Shown here piece by piece: positions 1 through 8,454 of a stretch of 64,000 bases of DNA. The position numbers were made by a program, and so were the translations under genes. Origin of the DNA: Paenibacillus hemerocallicola. Lineage in GTDB: Bacteria > Bacillota > Bacilli > Paenibacillales > NBRC-103111. Location: assembly GCF_006265175.1 (NCBI RefSeq), contig NZ_VDCQ01000009.1, forward strand, positions 1 through 64,000, read 5' to 3'. Positions within the stretch are counted from its first letter, which is position 1, and the number at the start of each line of letters is the position of its first letter. Under the pieces are notes generated by a model. It made no database searches, had not been told where the DNA came from, and saw only the letters and a list, made by a program, of their open reading frames with translations.

Positions 1-323
1 TGGTTGCTGTGGGTCGAAATAATGAAGGCCAATGCAATGTAAGCGGCTGGCGCGGTATTGTGGCGATAGCGGCGGGTAGTTATCATACCATCGGTCTTAA
101 ATCGGACGGGACTGTGGCGGCTGTGGGTTTGAATGAGCATGGCCCATGCAATATAAGTGGCTGGCGCGATATGGTGGCGGTTGCGGCGGGATGCGCTCAT
201 ACCGTCGGTCTTAAATCGGATGGCACGGTGGTTGCTGTGGGTCGAAATAATGAAGACCAATGCAATGTAAGCGGCTGGCGCGGCATCCAACTACCCGGCA
301 ATTTAGCGGCACCCAGTGTGTAG
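1..323 (+). CDS. RCC1-repeat (beta-propeller) protein, C-terminal part only
   Basis: The reading frame is open to the left edge, so the gene starts outside the window; the stop is TAG at 321. The visible product is made of repeats ending in G-L-K-S-D-G-T-V, the signature of bacterial RCC1-type repeats (seven-bladed propeller, usually protein-protein contacts or surface display). The repeat period is exactly 114 bp (38 residues): the GTG of V-A-V-G recurs at 9, 123 and 237, and the DNA copies are nearly identical, pointing to recent internal duplication. The last repeat is cut off after S-G-W-R-G by a short tail (I-Q-L-P-G-N). Export and cellular role cannot be judged without the N-terminus. 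Confidence 0.8.
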   Translation, partial: VAVGRNNEGQCNVSGWRGIVAIAAGSYHTIGLKSDGTVAAVGLNEHGPCNISGWRDMVAVAAGCAHTVGLKSDGTVVAVGRNNEDQCNVSGWRGIQLPGNLAAPSV

Positions 324-588
324 GGGGAGTTACGACCTCGGAAGGAACTACTTTAAGATTGCGGAGCCAATACTTCAACTGCTCTTCAGTAACCTGATGG
401 GCATCGCACCACACCGACATTGTAAGCCCACTTGCTTTGTAGTCCGCGATACGGGCTGTCCGTTATGCTGCCCCTCGTTATCGTCCTACCGACATTGCTG
501 CTTCTGTTCCTCCACAACTTCCCTTGCCAGCCGCCACATTAGGATTTCGCCCGCATCGTTTGATATGATGAAGCCGGAGGGCTGCCGC

Positions 589-1140
589 ATGGAGTATAAG
601 ACGACAAACGAATGGGACGAGAAGCTTTGGCGGGAGGTCGAGTCCATCTATAACAAGGCGTTCGGGGAACAGGGCCGCAAAACGCCCGCGATCATCCGCC
701 GAATGTTCGACAGGGGCATGTGCACGCTGCACACGGCTGCCGTTGACCGCCAAATGATCGCCATGGCTCTCACCGGAATAGACAAGCAGGAGGATGCGCT
801 GCTGATCGATTATATCGCGGTCAAGGAAGAAGCTCGCGGCAAAGGCTACGGTCGAATATTTCTCGATCATATCCGCAATTGGGCGGAAACGGCGGCGCAT
901 TGCCGGGGAATCATCGTCGAAGTCGAGGCCGACCCGTCTCCGGCCAACAGCGGCCGGATCCGCTTCTGGGAGCGGTGCGGGTTCCGTCTGACCGATTACG
1001 TTCACCGATATATTTGGGTTCCGGAGCCTTATCGTGCCATGTATATGAACTTTAGTCCGGACAACCCTTTGCCCGTGGACGGAGAAGCTTTGTTTCGCAG
1101 CATTACCCGGTTTCACAGAAAAGCTTACCGAAAGCCGTGA
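589..1140 (+). CDS. GNAT family N-acetyltransferase
   Basis: 183-residue cytoplasmic protein of the Gcn5-related acetyltransferase fold, which moves an acetyl group from acetyl-CoA to an amine. The acetyl-CoA pyrophosphate-binding motif A is R-G-K-G-Y-G at residues 83-88, after the strand L-I-D-Y-I-A-V; motif B ends in F-W-E-R-C-G-F-R at about 127-134, the usual C-terminal GNAT element. The ATG at 589 was chosen because GGAGG lies 8 bases upstream; the frame is open further upstream but that part does not look like protein. The substrate cannot be told. It stands alone, with about 200 bp before the next gene. Confidence 0.85.
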   Translation: MEYKTTNEWDEKLWREVESIYNKAFGEQGRKTPAIIRRMFDRGMCTLHTAAVDRQMIAMALTGIDKQEDALLIDYIAVKEEARGKGYGRIFLDHIRNWAETAAHCRGIIVEVEADPSPANSGRIRFWERCGFRLTDYVHRYIWVPEPYRAMYMNFSPDNPLPVDGEALFRSITRFHRKAYRKP

Positions 1141-1268
1141 TGACGGCAATAAACGATGATGACCGTGTGGCAGCGACCAGAAACTGACTGCAATACGGTT
1201 TTTTTCGTTCCGTTTTTCCAAAAACAGAATATAAACGCACATTCAATTATAAAACTGAATATACTGAA

Positions 1269-1298
1269 TTGACAAAACAGCAAATAACGGAATAAACT
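1269..1298 (+). promoter_or_regulatory. probable sigma-A promoter of the DeoR gene
   Basis: TTGACA at 1269-1274, 18-bp spacer, TAAACT at 1293-1298, about 40 bases before the start codon at 1340. The surrounding DNA is AT-rich, unlike the coding DNA. Confidence 0.45.
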
Positions 1299-1339
1299 GG
1301 AGTCATTAACGAACAACGACACCCGGGGAGGAATAACCG

Positions 1340-2158
1340 ATGTTTGCAGAAGAACGGCGCTCGTCGATGCTCGAGCTGCTCGCGCAAGACGGCCGGATCG
1401 AAGTCAAGGAAATGGCGCAGCGCTTCGGCGTATCGCTCGATTCGATACGGAGAGATTTGGCCGCATTGGAGGAACAAGGCTTGTTGATCAAAACCCACGG
1501 CGGCGCGGTCCCCAACCAGCAGGTCCGCCAAGGACCGCAACCGCCCGAACGGCGATACGGGCAGCCGCAAAGTCACGAGGACGCCATCGCAAAGCATGCC
1601 GCCGCCTTTGTCAAAGCGAACGATACAGTCTATATAGGCGGTGCCGGTATCCAGTATGGCGTACTCCAGCGCATACCCGAGAGCCTCCCCCTGACCGTCG
1701 TGACCAACTCGATCAAGATCGCGGAGACGGCCCAGCAGCGTAAAGAGTGCGATGTTATTCTGATCGGCGGCAAGGTAAGGGCATCCGGAACGATCGCGGA
1801 CCCGATTTCCTCGGAATGGATCAAGCAGTTTACGATCGATATCGGTTTTTTCACCGGGGGAGGCATAACCGAACGGGGCATAAGCACCGGCACCTCCGAA
1901 ACCGCTCTGTTCATCCGCTCCGCTTTCGAGGCGTGCCGTTCCAGAATCGTGCTCGCCCCGCACCAGAAAATCGGCCGCGACGCTTTTATGCTCGCCGTGC
2001 CTATCGAGCGCGCCCACCTACTGATCGCCGATTCGGGTGCGGATCCGGAAGCTCTGGATCTGATCAAAGCCCGCGGCGTGAAGATCGAAATCGCGGATCA
2101 TCCAGACGGGATCGAACCGCCGGCGGGACTCGACGAAAGCCGTGGAAAGGAGCAGTAG
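1340..2158 (+). CDS. DeoR/GlpR family transcriptional regulator
   Basis: 272 residues. The N-terminal winged helix-turn-helix is typical of DeoR: E-M-A-Q-R-F-G-V-S then S-I-R-R-D-L at about residues 23-43, ending L-I-K-T-H-G-G-A-V. The C-terminal half is the DeoR sensor domain related to phosphosugar isomerases, with V-T-N-S, I-G-G-K-V-R and G-I-S-T-G-T-S-E segments. Such proteins usually repress sugar-catabolic genes and are released by a sugar phosphate. RBS GGGAGGA lies just before the ATG. The gene is followed after 6 bases by the DUF218 gene, so the two form an operon. The effector is unknown. Confidence 0.88.
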   Translation: MFAEERRSSMLELLAQDGRIEVKEMAQRFGVSLDSIRRDLAALEEQGLLIKTHGGAVPNQQVRQGPQPPERRYGQPQSHEDAIAKHAAAFVKANDTVYIGGAGIQYGVLQRIPESLPLTVVTNSIKIAETAQQRKECDVILIGGKVRASGTIADPISSEWIKQFTIDIGFFTGGGITERGISTGTSETALFIRSAFEACRSRIVLAPHQKIGRDAFMLAVPIERAHLLIADSGADPEALDLIKARGVKIEIADHPDGIEPPAGLDESRGKEQ

Positions 2159-2164
2159 AAACGT

Positions 2165-2719
2165 ATGCCGCATCCGTTCGACTGCATCACCGAGTTCATT
2201 TTCGCCGAAACGCCTCTCGAGCCTGCCGATATCATCCTCGTTCCTGGCGGCAGCGTCCCCGAACTGATGGAGCAAGCCGCCGCTCTATATCACCGAGGGA
2301 TGGCGCCGTACATTCTCCCTTCGGGCGGAGCCAATCCGAAGCTGCAAATGACCGAATGGGAATTCCTTCGCCGAATCGGCATAGAGCTGGGCGTTCCGGA
2401 GCGGGCGATTCTCCGGGAAGACCGGGCGAAGCATACGTTTCAGAACGCCGAATTTTCCTGGGAGACGCTTCGACAGCACGGACTTCGCCCGAACAAGGCG
2501 ATTCTTTGCTGCAAAGCTTTCCATGCCCGCCGGGCTCTGCTGAGCTATCGGACGGTTTTTCCGGCCGATGTGACTTTTCTCGTCTTCCCCGTCATCGACA
2601 AGCGGAATATTTCCAGAGAAACCTGGTTCCGTGACGGCAAGGGCATCGAATTGGTCATGAGAGAGGTCGAGAAGATCGGCGCCTATTTCGGCCGGCACAT
2701 ACCGAATTGGGTGCGGTAA
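2165..2719 (+). CDS. YdcF/ElyC-like DUF218 protein
   Basis: 184 residues, no membrane segment. The pattern fits the DUF218 (SanA/YdcF/ElyC) family: a Rossmann-like start I-I-L-V-P-G-G, then I-L-P-S-G-G-A-N-P (about residues 52-60), a central R-A-K-H-T-F-Q-N-A-E motif and a late A-F-H-A-R-R motif. Members with a membrane anchor act in envelope polysaccharide homeostasis; short soluble ones such as this have no established function. It is translationally close to the DeoR regulator (6 bp), so the regulator may control it, but there is no second enzyme gene in the unit. Confidence 0.75.
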   Translation: MPHPFDCITEFIFAETPLEPADIILVPGGSVPELMEQAAALYHRGMAPYILPSGGANPKLQMTEWEFLRRIGIELGVPERAILREDRAKHTFQNAEFSWETLRQHGLRPNKAILCCKAFHARRALLSYRTVFPADVTFLVFPVIDKRNISRETWFRDGKGIELVMREVEKIGAYFGRHIPNWVR

Positions 2720-2751
2720 GCAGGAAGTATTTGAATATTTCGAATTCAGAG

Positions 2752-2780
2752 TTGATTTGATCGGCCGGATTTGATATGAT
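2752..2780 (+). promoter_or_regulatory. sigma-A promoter of the T-box/metG unit
   Basis: TTGATT at 2752-2757, exactly 17 bp spacer, TATGAT at 2775-2780. It lies directly before the T-box leader, giving a predicted transcript start near 2787. Confidence 0.65.
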
Positions 2781-2786
2781 TTCCCT

Positions 2787-3088
2787 CAATCGAATATCGG
2801 AAAAGTGAAGAAGAGAAAGAGTACCGAGGCTTCAGTCTTTTACAGAGAGCTCCGTTCGCTGAAAAGGAGCAAAGGCCGGTCTTGGGAACATGGTCTCCGA
2901 ACTGCGCATCGAAGCCGCAACGGTTGTAGGCTGCGCCGGGAACCCGCACCCGTTACCGTGCTAGGGTATACTCGCGTTTACGCGCCGTACCCGAAGAGGT
3001 GAATGCCGCGAGGCATTGATGAAATCGGGTGGTACCACGCGAGCGCACAGCTCCCGTCCCTTTTGGGATGGGGGCTTTTTTTGTTTTG
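2787..3088 (+). promoter_or_regulatory. T-box leader controlling methionyl-tRNA synthetase
   Basis: The leader carries the AG-rich stem I element (AGAGAG at about 2842, then G-C-T-G-A-A-A), and the highly conserved T-box GGGTGGTACCACGCG at 3027-3041 followed by an intrinsic terminator. T-boxes bind uncharged tRNA: the specifier codon pairs with the anticodon and the T-box bulge pairs with the free CCA end, favouring antitermination. An AUG at 2890-2892, preceded by GGAAC, is a plausible Met specifier and fits the downstream gene; I could not fold the RNA to prove it. Confidence 0.9.
3049..3086 (+). terminator. T-box leader terminator
   Basis: A GC-rich hairpin (AGCTCCCGTCCC / GGGATGGGGGCT, loop TTTT) followed by seven T. 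The left arm overlaps the region that pairs with the T-box sequence in the antiterminator form, so the two structures exclude each other. Confidence 0.85.
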
Positions 3089-3111
3089 CGCAAAACAGGA
3101 GGAGGATGGTT

Positions 3112-4776
3112 ATGGCAAACGTATTTATCGGAGGGGCATGGCCTTACGCCAATGGTTCCTTGCATTTGGGGCGGCTGGCCAGTCTGTTGCCCGGGGACGT
3201 GCTGGCACGTTATTACCGCGCAAAAGGCGACCGGGTGCTGTACGTATCGGGCAGCGATTGTCACGGTACGCCTGTCGCGGTTCAAGCTATGCAGGAAGGG
3301 GGAACCCCCGGCGATATCGCCGACCGGTACCATAGCGAGTTCGTCGACTGCTTTGAACGGATCGGATTTAGCTACGATTTGTATACCCGCACCGATCAGC
3401 CTTTCCATCATCGCGTCGTACGGGAGCTGTTTTTGCAGCTACTGGAGAACGGGCATTTGTACAAAAAGACGGTTCGGCAAACGTACTGCGAAACCGACGG
3501 CCAATATTTGCCCGACCGGTATGTGGAAGGCACCTGCCCCGTGTGCGGGAAACGCGCCCGCGGCGATCAATGCGATGCCTGCTCGACGCTTCTCGATCCG
3601 TCGGACTTGACCGACAAAGCGTGCAAAATTTGCGGCAATCCGCCTGTAGAGCGCCCTACCGAGCACTATTATCTCGCTCTGTCCCGATTCCAGGCGGAGC
3701 TGGCCGACTATGTTCGAGATGCGGAGGGCTGGCGGGAGAACGCCGTCCATCTGACCGAACGTTATTTGGCGGAAGGGCTGCAGGATCGCGCCGCGACAAG
3801 AGATTTGGCCTGGGGTGTGGACGTTCCGATCGCCGGGTTCGAGGGGAAGAAAATATATGTGTGGATCGAGGCGGTCAGCGGCTATTTATCCGCCAGCAAG
3901 CAGTGGGCGGCGGAAACCGGCGGGAGCTGGGAGCCATTCTGGGCAAAGGATCCCGACTCGTTAGAGAAAACGATCGCCTACTATGTGCACGGCAAGGACA
4001 ACATCCCGTTTCATAGCTTGGTTTGGCCGGCCTTGCTGCTCGGATCGGGCAATCTCCGCCTGCCGGACCGGATCGTCTCCTGCGAATACATGACGCTGGA
4101 AGGCAAGAAATTTTCTACGAGCCGCAATTGGGCGATAGGAGTGCCGGATGTGCTGAGCCGGTATGATCCCGATTCGATTCGCTATTTCCTGATCGCCAAC
4201 GGACCCGAGAAGCGGGACACGGACTTCTCCTGGAGAGAGTTTATCCACAGCCATAACGGCGAGCTGCTGGGCGCTTTCGGCAATTTCGTGAACCGGACGT
4301 TGGCCTTTATCGGCAAATCGTTCGACAGCCGGGTACCGGAGGGCAAATTCGATGAAGATTGGATGGTCGGGCTGACCGAGCTGTACGCACAGTCGGGCCG
4401 GCTGATCGAGGACGGAAGGCTGAAGGAGGCTTTGGAGCTGGTTTTCGCGCATATACGCCGCGCCAATAAATACTTCGATGAACGGAAACCGTGGGTTCAA
4501 GCCAAAGAGGACCGCGAGGCGTGCGGCCGAACGCTGCATACATGCGTACAAATCATCGCCAATCTGGCTCACCTGCTCGCGCCGTTCCTCCCTTTCTCCT
4601 GCGGGAAAATCCGCGGCTTCCTCGACCTCGGACAGCAGCCGGTATGGCAGCTTGTCGCCGTCCCGGCAAACCGGCACGTTCGCGATTTGCAGCTGCTGTT
4701 CGAGCGTATCGATCCGAGCCGGATCGAGGAGGAAACGCGGCGGCTTGCGAGCAGCACGTCCGGAGGAAAACACTAG
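3112..4776 (+). CDS. metG: methionyl-tRNA synthetase (variant signatures)
   Basis: 554 residues. Class I synthetase that joins methionine to tRNA-Met. Visible parts: Rossmann core with H-L-G-R where HIGH is expected (Y-A-N-G-S-L-H-L-G-R), a zinc knuckle insert with two C-x2-C pairs plus C-D-A-C and C-K-I-C around residues 142-180, and K-F-S-T-S in place of KMSKS near residue 328. The C-terminal anticodon-binding helical domain is present; the extra tRNA-binding domain found in longer MetRS is absent. The ATG at 3112 follows AGGAGGAGG; the earlier in-frame region is T-box leader. The altered HIGH/KMSKS motifs suggest a second, divergent MetRS rather than the housekeeping copy. Confidence 0.88.
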   Translation: MANVFIGGAWPYANGSLHLGRLASLLPGDVLARYYRAKGDRVLYVSGSDCHGTPVAVQAMQEGGTPGDIADRYHSEFVDCFERIGFSYDLYTRTDQPFHHRVVRELFLQLLENGHLYKKTVRQTYCETDGQYLPDRYVEGTCPVCGKRARGDQCDACSTLLDPSDLTDKACKICGNPPVERPTEHYYLALSRFQAELADYVRDAEGWRENAVHLTERYLAEGLQDRAATRDLAWGVDVPIAGFEGKKIYVWIEAVSGYLSASKQWAAETGGSWEPFWAKDPDSLEKTIAYYVHGKDNIPFHSLVWPALLLGSGNLRLPDRIVSCEYMTLEGKKFSTSRNWAIGVPDVLSRYDPDSIRYFLIANGPEKRDTDFSWREFIHSHNGELLGAFGNFVNRTLAFIGKSFDSRVPEGKFDEDWMVGLTELYAQSGRLIEDGRLKEALELVFAHIRRANKYFDERKPWVQAKEDREACGRTLHTCVQIIANLAHLLAPFLPFSCGKIRGFLDLGQQPVWQLVAVPANRHVRDLQLLFERIDPSRIEEETRRLASSTSGGKH

Positions 4777-4889
4777 CACAAGAGCAAGAACCGATGCGCT
4801 GGCCAGATGGTTTATGGAACGGCGAGCAAAAACTGTTCCAAAAGACCGATCGCCGTTTATCCCTGTATCGCTAAACGACTTACCTCCCG

Positions 4890-5142
4890 ATAACGGAACC
4901 AGCTTCCGTTATTGCCGATATTTCCCGTCATTTCCCAAAAATAAAGGAACCGGATTCCGTTATATCGCCATCCGCCGGATGAACCGGAGCGTGTCAGCCA
5001 TATAACGGAACGCAGTTCCTTTATTGCAACCGCCAACCTGTATTTTTCATAAATAACGTATTCCCGTTCCGTTATCACACGGTGGAGCGTGGAGCAGATA
5101 ACGTATTCCCGTTCCGTTATCGCACGGTGGAGCGTGGAGCAG
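4890..5142. repeat. composite palindrome array, copy 1 (five palindromes)
   Basis: The 430-bp gap between metG and the AraC gene holds no convincing gene. It contains five 23-bp palindromes of the form ATA-A-C-GGAA, five bases, TTCC-G/T-TTAT, starting at 4890, 4941, 5002, 5053 and 5098 (spacings 51, 61, 51, 45). The last two lie in a 45-bp tandem duplication (5053-5097 and 5098-5142) with one mismatch. Same family as at 40019 and 57399. Confidence 0.85.
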
Positions 5143-5205
5143 ATGCTGCAATCGGCAGCGCCAGATGAATAGTGAAGGCGCGGAGGCGGCTAATGGATAT
5201 CGGTT

Positions 5206-6036
5206 CTAGCTCCTGCGGAACTCGCTCGGAGACAGTCCGGTTTCTTTGGCAAACACCCGGGCAAAGTAGAACGAATCGGCGAACCCCGACTCGGCCGCGA
5301 TGTCCGCTACCGGCAGTCGGGTCGTACGCAGCAGCCGCTTCGCCTCGTCCAAGCGGATTTTCGTCAAATATTGGGTCGGGCTGTAGCCCGTCAGCTTGCG
5401 GAACATCGTCGAGAAATAAGCCGGCGACAAGGACAAAAGTCCGGCCAGTCGTTCCCGACCGATCGGCTCCTTGAAATGCGCCTTCATATATTCGATGCTC
5501 TGTCCGACAATCCGGTCCCCGACTTCGTCGGACGTATTGTGCCGCAGCTCTCCGTCGGTCAGCCGTCTCAGCAGTTGGATCGTCTGGGCGAATACTTGCC
5601 ATTCGTAGTCGGCGGTTTTGCCTCGCCATGACCTGTAGGCCGATTCGAACATGTCGCGGATCGGAGAGGCGACCGGATACGAGGAGACGACCGGAAGCGG
5701 AAGCGCATCCTCGCACGAGCGCGCGGACGCCGACTCTCCTTCCCATTCCAGCATGCAATAGCGGAATTGCACGGAGTAGAACAGGACCGGCTGCTCCGGC
5801 GTCGTCGTGATCGACATGGAGCAGCCCGGCCATACTTGAAACACGACTCCGGGAGCCAGTGCAGCCGTATTCCCATTCAGCTCGAATAAACCCGCCCCCT
5901 CGGTCACGAGCGCCAACGAGTGCAGCATCGTGCGCTCCCGGAGGAGCTTGTACCGATGCGTCTCCCAGAACGTTTCGTTCCGGTATACGACATCGATCAA
6001 TCTCGGGTGAAACCGGGACCAGAACAAATAGCTCAT
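5206..6036 (-). CDS. AraC family transcriptional regulator
   Basis: 276 residues. The N-terminal half is a cupin-like sensing domain (residues about 30-130); the C-terminal 100 residues hold the paired AraC helix-turn-helix, including L-A-G-L-L-S-L-S-P-A-Y-F, F-R-K-L-T-G-Y-S-P and the closing G-F-A-D-S-F-Y-F-A-R-V-F-A-K-E-T-G. Such regulators usually activate nearby sugar genes on binding a ligand. It is convergent with metG and reads away from the Rieske/amidohydrolase unit, which ends 235 bp upstream of its start. Target and ligand are unknown. Confidence 0.9.
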   Translation of the reverse strand: MSYLFWSRFHPRLIDVVYRNETFWETHRYKLLRERTMLHSLALVTEGAGLFELNGNTAALAPGVVFQVWPGCSMSITTTPEQPVLFYSVQFRYCMLEWEGESASARSCEDALPLPVVSSYPVASPIRDMFESAYRSWRGKTADYEWQVFAQTIQLLRRLTDGELRHNTSDEVGDRIVGQSIEYMKAHFKEPIGRERLAGLLSLSPAYFSTMFRKLTGYSPTQYLTKIRLDEAKRLLRTTRLPVADIAAESGFADSFYFARVFAKETGLSPSEFRRS

Positions 6037-6270
6037 GTCGATCGTCCCTTGCCGTAGTTTATTAAGTTTGCGCCAAAAATAAGGTTGGTTTCAGCACTAT
6101 CTCCGCCGGTTTTCCGCTTCGGGCCCGAACTTAGCGCTCGTTCAATCTTATCGCTATCGCTTCCGCCTGCCGCCCCTCCATCAGTCCGTCCGTCATCCGA
6201 ACAACAGACCATCTCTCCTGTGCCAAATGGAGGGAAGGCGGCGGCCTCTCGAGAAATCCGTCGCCAAGCC

Positions 6271-6624
6271 TTACCGCATCAGCAGGAAAAGATCGCCGCC
6301 GTTGAGCTCAACTGGGAACCCGCGCAGCTTGGCGTTGCCTCCGGCCAAATGCTGTCCGTCCCTCAAATCGAATTCCCAGCCGTGCCACGGACAACGGACG
6401 ATTTCGTTGTGTTTGCCGTATTCGTACTCGTAGACGAGGGACGGCAGCCGCGTTCCGCATACCGGCCCCTCGCACACCGGAGCGGCCGCGTGCGGACAGA
6501 CGTTCCGCCACGCATAGTACTGTCCGTCGACATAAAAGATGCCGACCTCCATCCCCTTCACGTCGGCGATGATCCGGCCTTTCGCCTGCACTTCTTCCGC
6601 CTTGGCGGCATAATAACGGTTCAC
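6271..6624 (-). CDS. Rieske [2Fe-2S] protein
   Basis: 117-residue ferredoxin-like Rieske protein. Cluster ligands are visible as C43-P-H45 and C78-P-W-H81, the two-Cys/two-His pattern of Rieske centres. The spacing between the two ligand pairs is about twice that of standard Rieske ferredoxins, because of an insertion around residues 50-72 ([13 protein letters not shown]). It probably passes electrons to an oxygenase or works with the amidohydrolase; its start overlaps the stop of that gene by four bases (ATGA), so the two are translationally coupled. No oxygenase or reductase gene is nearby. Confidence 0.85.
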   Translation of the reverse strand: MNRYYAAKAEEVQAKGRIIADVKGMEVGIFYVDGQYYAWRNVCPHAAAPVCEGPVCGTRLPSLVYEYEYGKHNEIVRCPWHGWEFDLRDGQHLAGGNAKLRGFPVELNGGDLFLLMR

Positions 6625-7763
6625 TGTCCGCCGACCTCCGCTTCCGCAATCCCCTCGTCCGGGGATCCCGACGCCGACTCCTCGCCCATTGCCGGAGGCG
6701 CTTCGTACAGCCCATACAGCTCGATCGCGTTCTGGGCCATAATTTTTTGACGCATCGCTTTCGGCAGCACGTTCAGCACGACCTTCGGATTATCGAAATC
6801 CCAATGCGGATAATCGGTCGAGAACATGACGATGTCTTCCGCCCCGCACATTTCGAACATTTGCACGAGATGCTCCGGCTTCTCCGGCTCCTCGATCGGC
6901 TGCGTCGTCAGACGGATATGGCTCTTGATATATTCGGAGGGCAGCCGCTTCAGCCAAGGAACGCTGTCGCGCAGCGCCTTGTAGTTTTTGTCCATCCGCC
7001 ACATCAGATGAGGCAGCCAGCATATGCCTCCCTCGATCGCTACGAAATATAGCTTCGGGAATTTCTCGAATACCCCTTCGCATACCAGGCTATTTACGTG
7101 CGTCATATAGTTGGTCGGCAATATGTTATGCCATTCCAAATAGCGGCTCGGATACCCCGAAGGAGTCGGCGCACCCGCGATGCCCCGTCCTTCCGTCCCG
7201 GGATGCACCGCGATCGGAAGTCCGTTCCGTTCGCACGCCTCGTAGATCGGATGGTAGAAGCGCTGGCCGTACGGCATGCGGGCTCCGCTGGCCATGATGA
7301 CCTGGACCATATCCGGATGCCCGGCCATCCGGTCGATTTCCTTTGCCGCATAGGCCGGATCGGAGGCGTTGATCAGAATCGATCCCTTGAAGCGCGGACT
7401 GAACTTCAGCCAATGCTCGACGAGCCAGTCGTTATAGGCGGATATAACCGCGTTGGCGTAATCGGCATCGACATGCAGCGAAATGCCCAACACTCCCGAT
7501 CCGGTCAATATCGCATAATCGATCCCGTATTTATCCAGATGGTGCTTAAGCAAATAGCCCGGGTCTCCTCCCGGCTGACCGCCCTGCGGCGGCTTTGCGT
7601 CTTTGCGCATAACCCCTACAGGGGAATAATACGGACTGGATACTCCGATACCTTGTCCGAGCCATTGGGCGTGCCATGCTTTCGGCAAATAGGCCAGCAA
7701 ATCCTTCGGGTTATTGATAGCGTTATGGACATCCGTGTCGATCCATTTCGGCGCGCGACTCAT
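6621..7763 (-). CDS. amidohydrolase family 2 (ACMSD-like) metal-dependent hydrolase
   Basis: 380 residues. The fold is the ACMSD-like amidohydrolase TIM barrel, which hydrolyses or decarboxylates carboxylated rings using one zinc. Metal-site elements: D-T-D-V-H near the N-terminus, I-A-V-H-P-G in the middle, and S-T-D-Y-P-H-W-D near the C-terminus. The start at 7763 is preferred over a codon 21 bases upstream because AAAGGAGA lies 7 bases before it. First gene of a two-gene unit with the Rieske protein; this pairing suggests breakdown of an aromatic or heterocyclic compound, but no substrate can be named. Confidence 0.85.
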   Translation of the reverse strand: MSRAPKWIDTDVHNAINNPKDLLAYLPKAWHAQWLGQGIGVSSPYYSPVGVMRKDAKPPQGGQPGGDPGYLLKHHLDKYGIDYAILTGSGVLGISLHVDADYANAVISAYNDWLVEHWLKFSPRFKGSILINASDPAYAAKEIDRMAGHPDMVQVIMASGARMPYGQRFYHPIYEACERNGLPIAVHPGTEGRGIAGAPTPSGYPSRYLEWHNILPTNYMTHVNSLVCEGVFEKFPKLYFVAIEGGICWLPHLMWRMDKNYKALRDSVPWLKRLPSEYIKSHIRLTTQPIEEPEKPEHLVQMFEMCGAEDIVMFSTDYPHWDFDNPKVVLNVLPKAMRQKIMAQNAIELYGLYEAPPAMGEESASGSPDEGIAEAEVGGQ

Positions 7764-8019
7764 ACCGTTCTCTCCTTTATTCATCCCATTTGTCCAATTG
7801 TTCGGTTACAAATTCATTATAAGAAAAGCTTCCGATCGGAGCATTTCGATGAAGTGCATCCGTGTTTTAGTGGTAGCTTATTCTTGGTAAAGAATGCCCG
7901 CACTTCGCTTTCACCCTATAGCGAAGTTAGTCATGCTTTAATGATAAATTGAGACAGATCAAGATTGAATGGAGGTTTGTTACGGTAAATCTGGATAATT
8001 GTTCGATTCCGTCTCCGGC

Positions 8020-8222
8020 CTATTCGCGCCACTCGATGCCGGACTTCGCGCCCGCCCGCTTCAACGATTCGAACGAATCGGCCGGGTAAGCCGGCTCCCC
8101 CCGTTCCATCGCCGCCGCGTATCGAGAATATGATCGTCCTCTACCCATCGTTCCAGCACGCTTCGGCACCATGCCGTCAGCAAATCGATTCGCAAAGCGG
8201 AAGTTTCGCCCCTCTCGCCCAT
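8020..8222 (-). pseudogene. frame-disrupted small gene (about 67 codons)
   Basis: An ATG at 8222 with GGGGGAGCG just upstream opens a frame reading M-G-E-R-G-E-T-S-A-L-R-I-D-L-L. A second frame carries a protein-like tail (E-P-A-Y-P-A-D-S-F-E-S-L-K) ending at TAG 8020. The two frames meet at a run of six C on the plus strand (8097-8102). One additional base there would give a single 67-residue acidic protein. I do not recognise it. It could be a pseudogene, a phase-variable gene or a sequencing error in the homopolymer. Confidence 0.45.
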
Positions 8223-8375
8223 ACGCTCCCCCTTTTCCCTTGTATATTGAAACGAGTTATTGAAACTATAACGCACAAACCATACGCGATCCATCGAAAT
8301 TTTCAAAAAGGATGGACTCTAAGCCCGGCAAGGCCGTACCATGATTCGCACCTTTACAAAATGTTAATGTGTAAT

Positions 8376-8407
8376 ATTGTAGACAATGTAACAATACCTA
8401 TTATACT
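8376..8407 (+). promoter_or_regulatory. possible promoter with inverted repeat before the SBP gene
   Basis: The inverted repeat ATTGT-AG-ACAAT (8376-8387) overlaps a weak -35 (TTGTAG, 8377-8382), with TATACT at 8402-8407, 48 bp before the SBP start. The layout would suit a repressor site, but it is weakly supported. Confidence 0.3.
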
Positions 8408-8454
8408 AAGCTTATGAACGAAAACATAACCATTACTGACTGGAGGAACTACGT

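Noticed and set aside
316-588. N-terminal extension of the acetyltransferase
   Set aside because: Cys-rich nonsense translation without homology; the RBS GGAGG and GNAT fold start at 589.
3016-3111. Earlier start for methionyl-tRNA synthetase
   Set aside because: The region is T-box and terminator hairpin; homology and RBS place the start at 3112.
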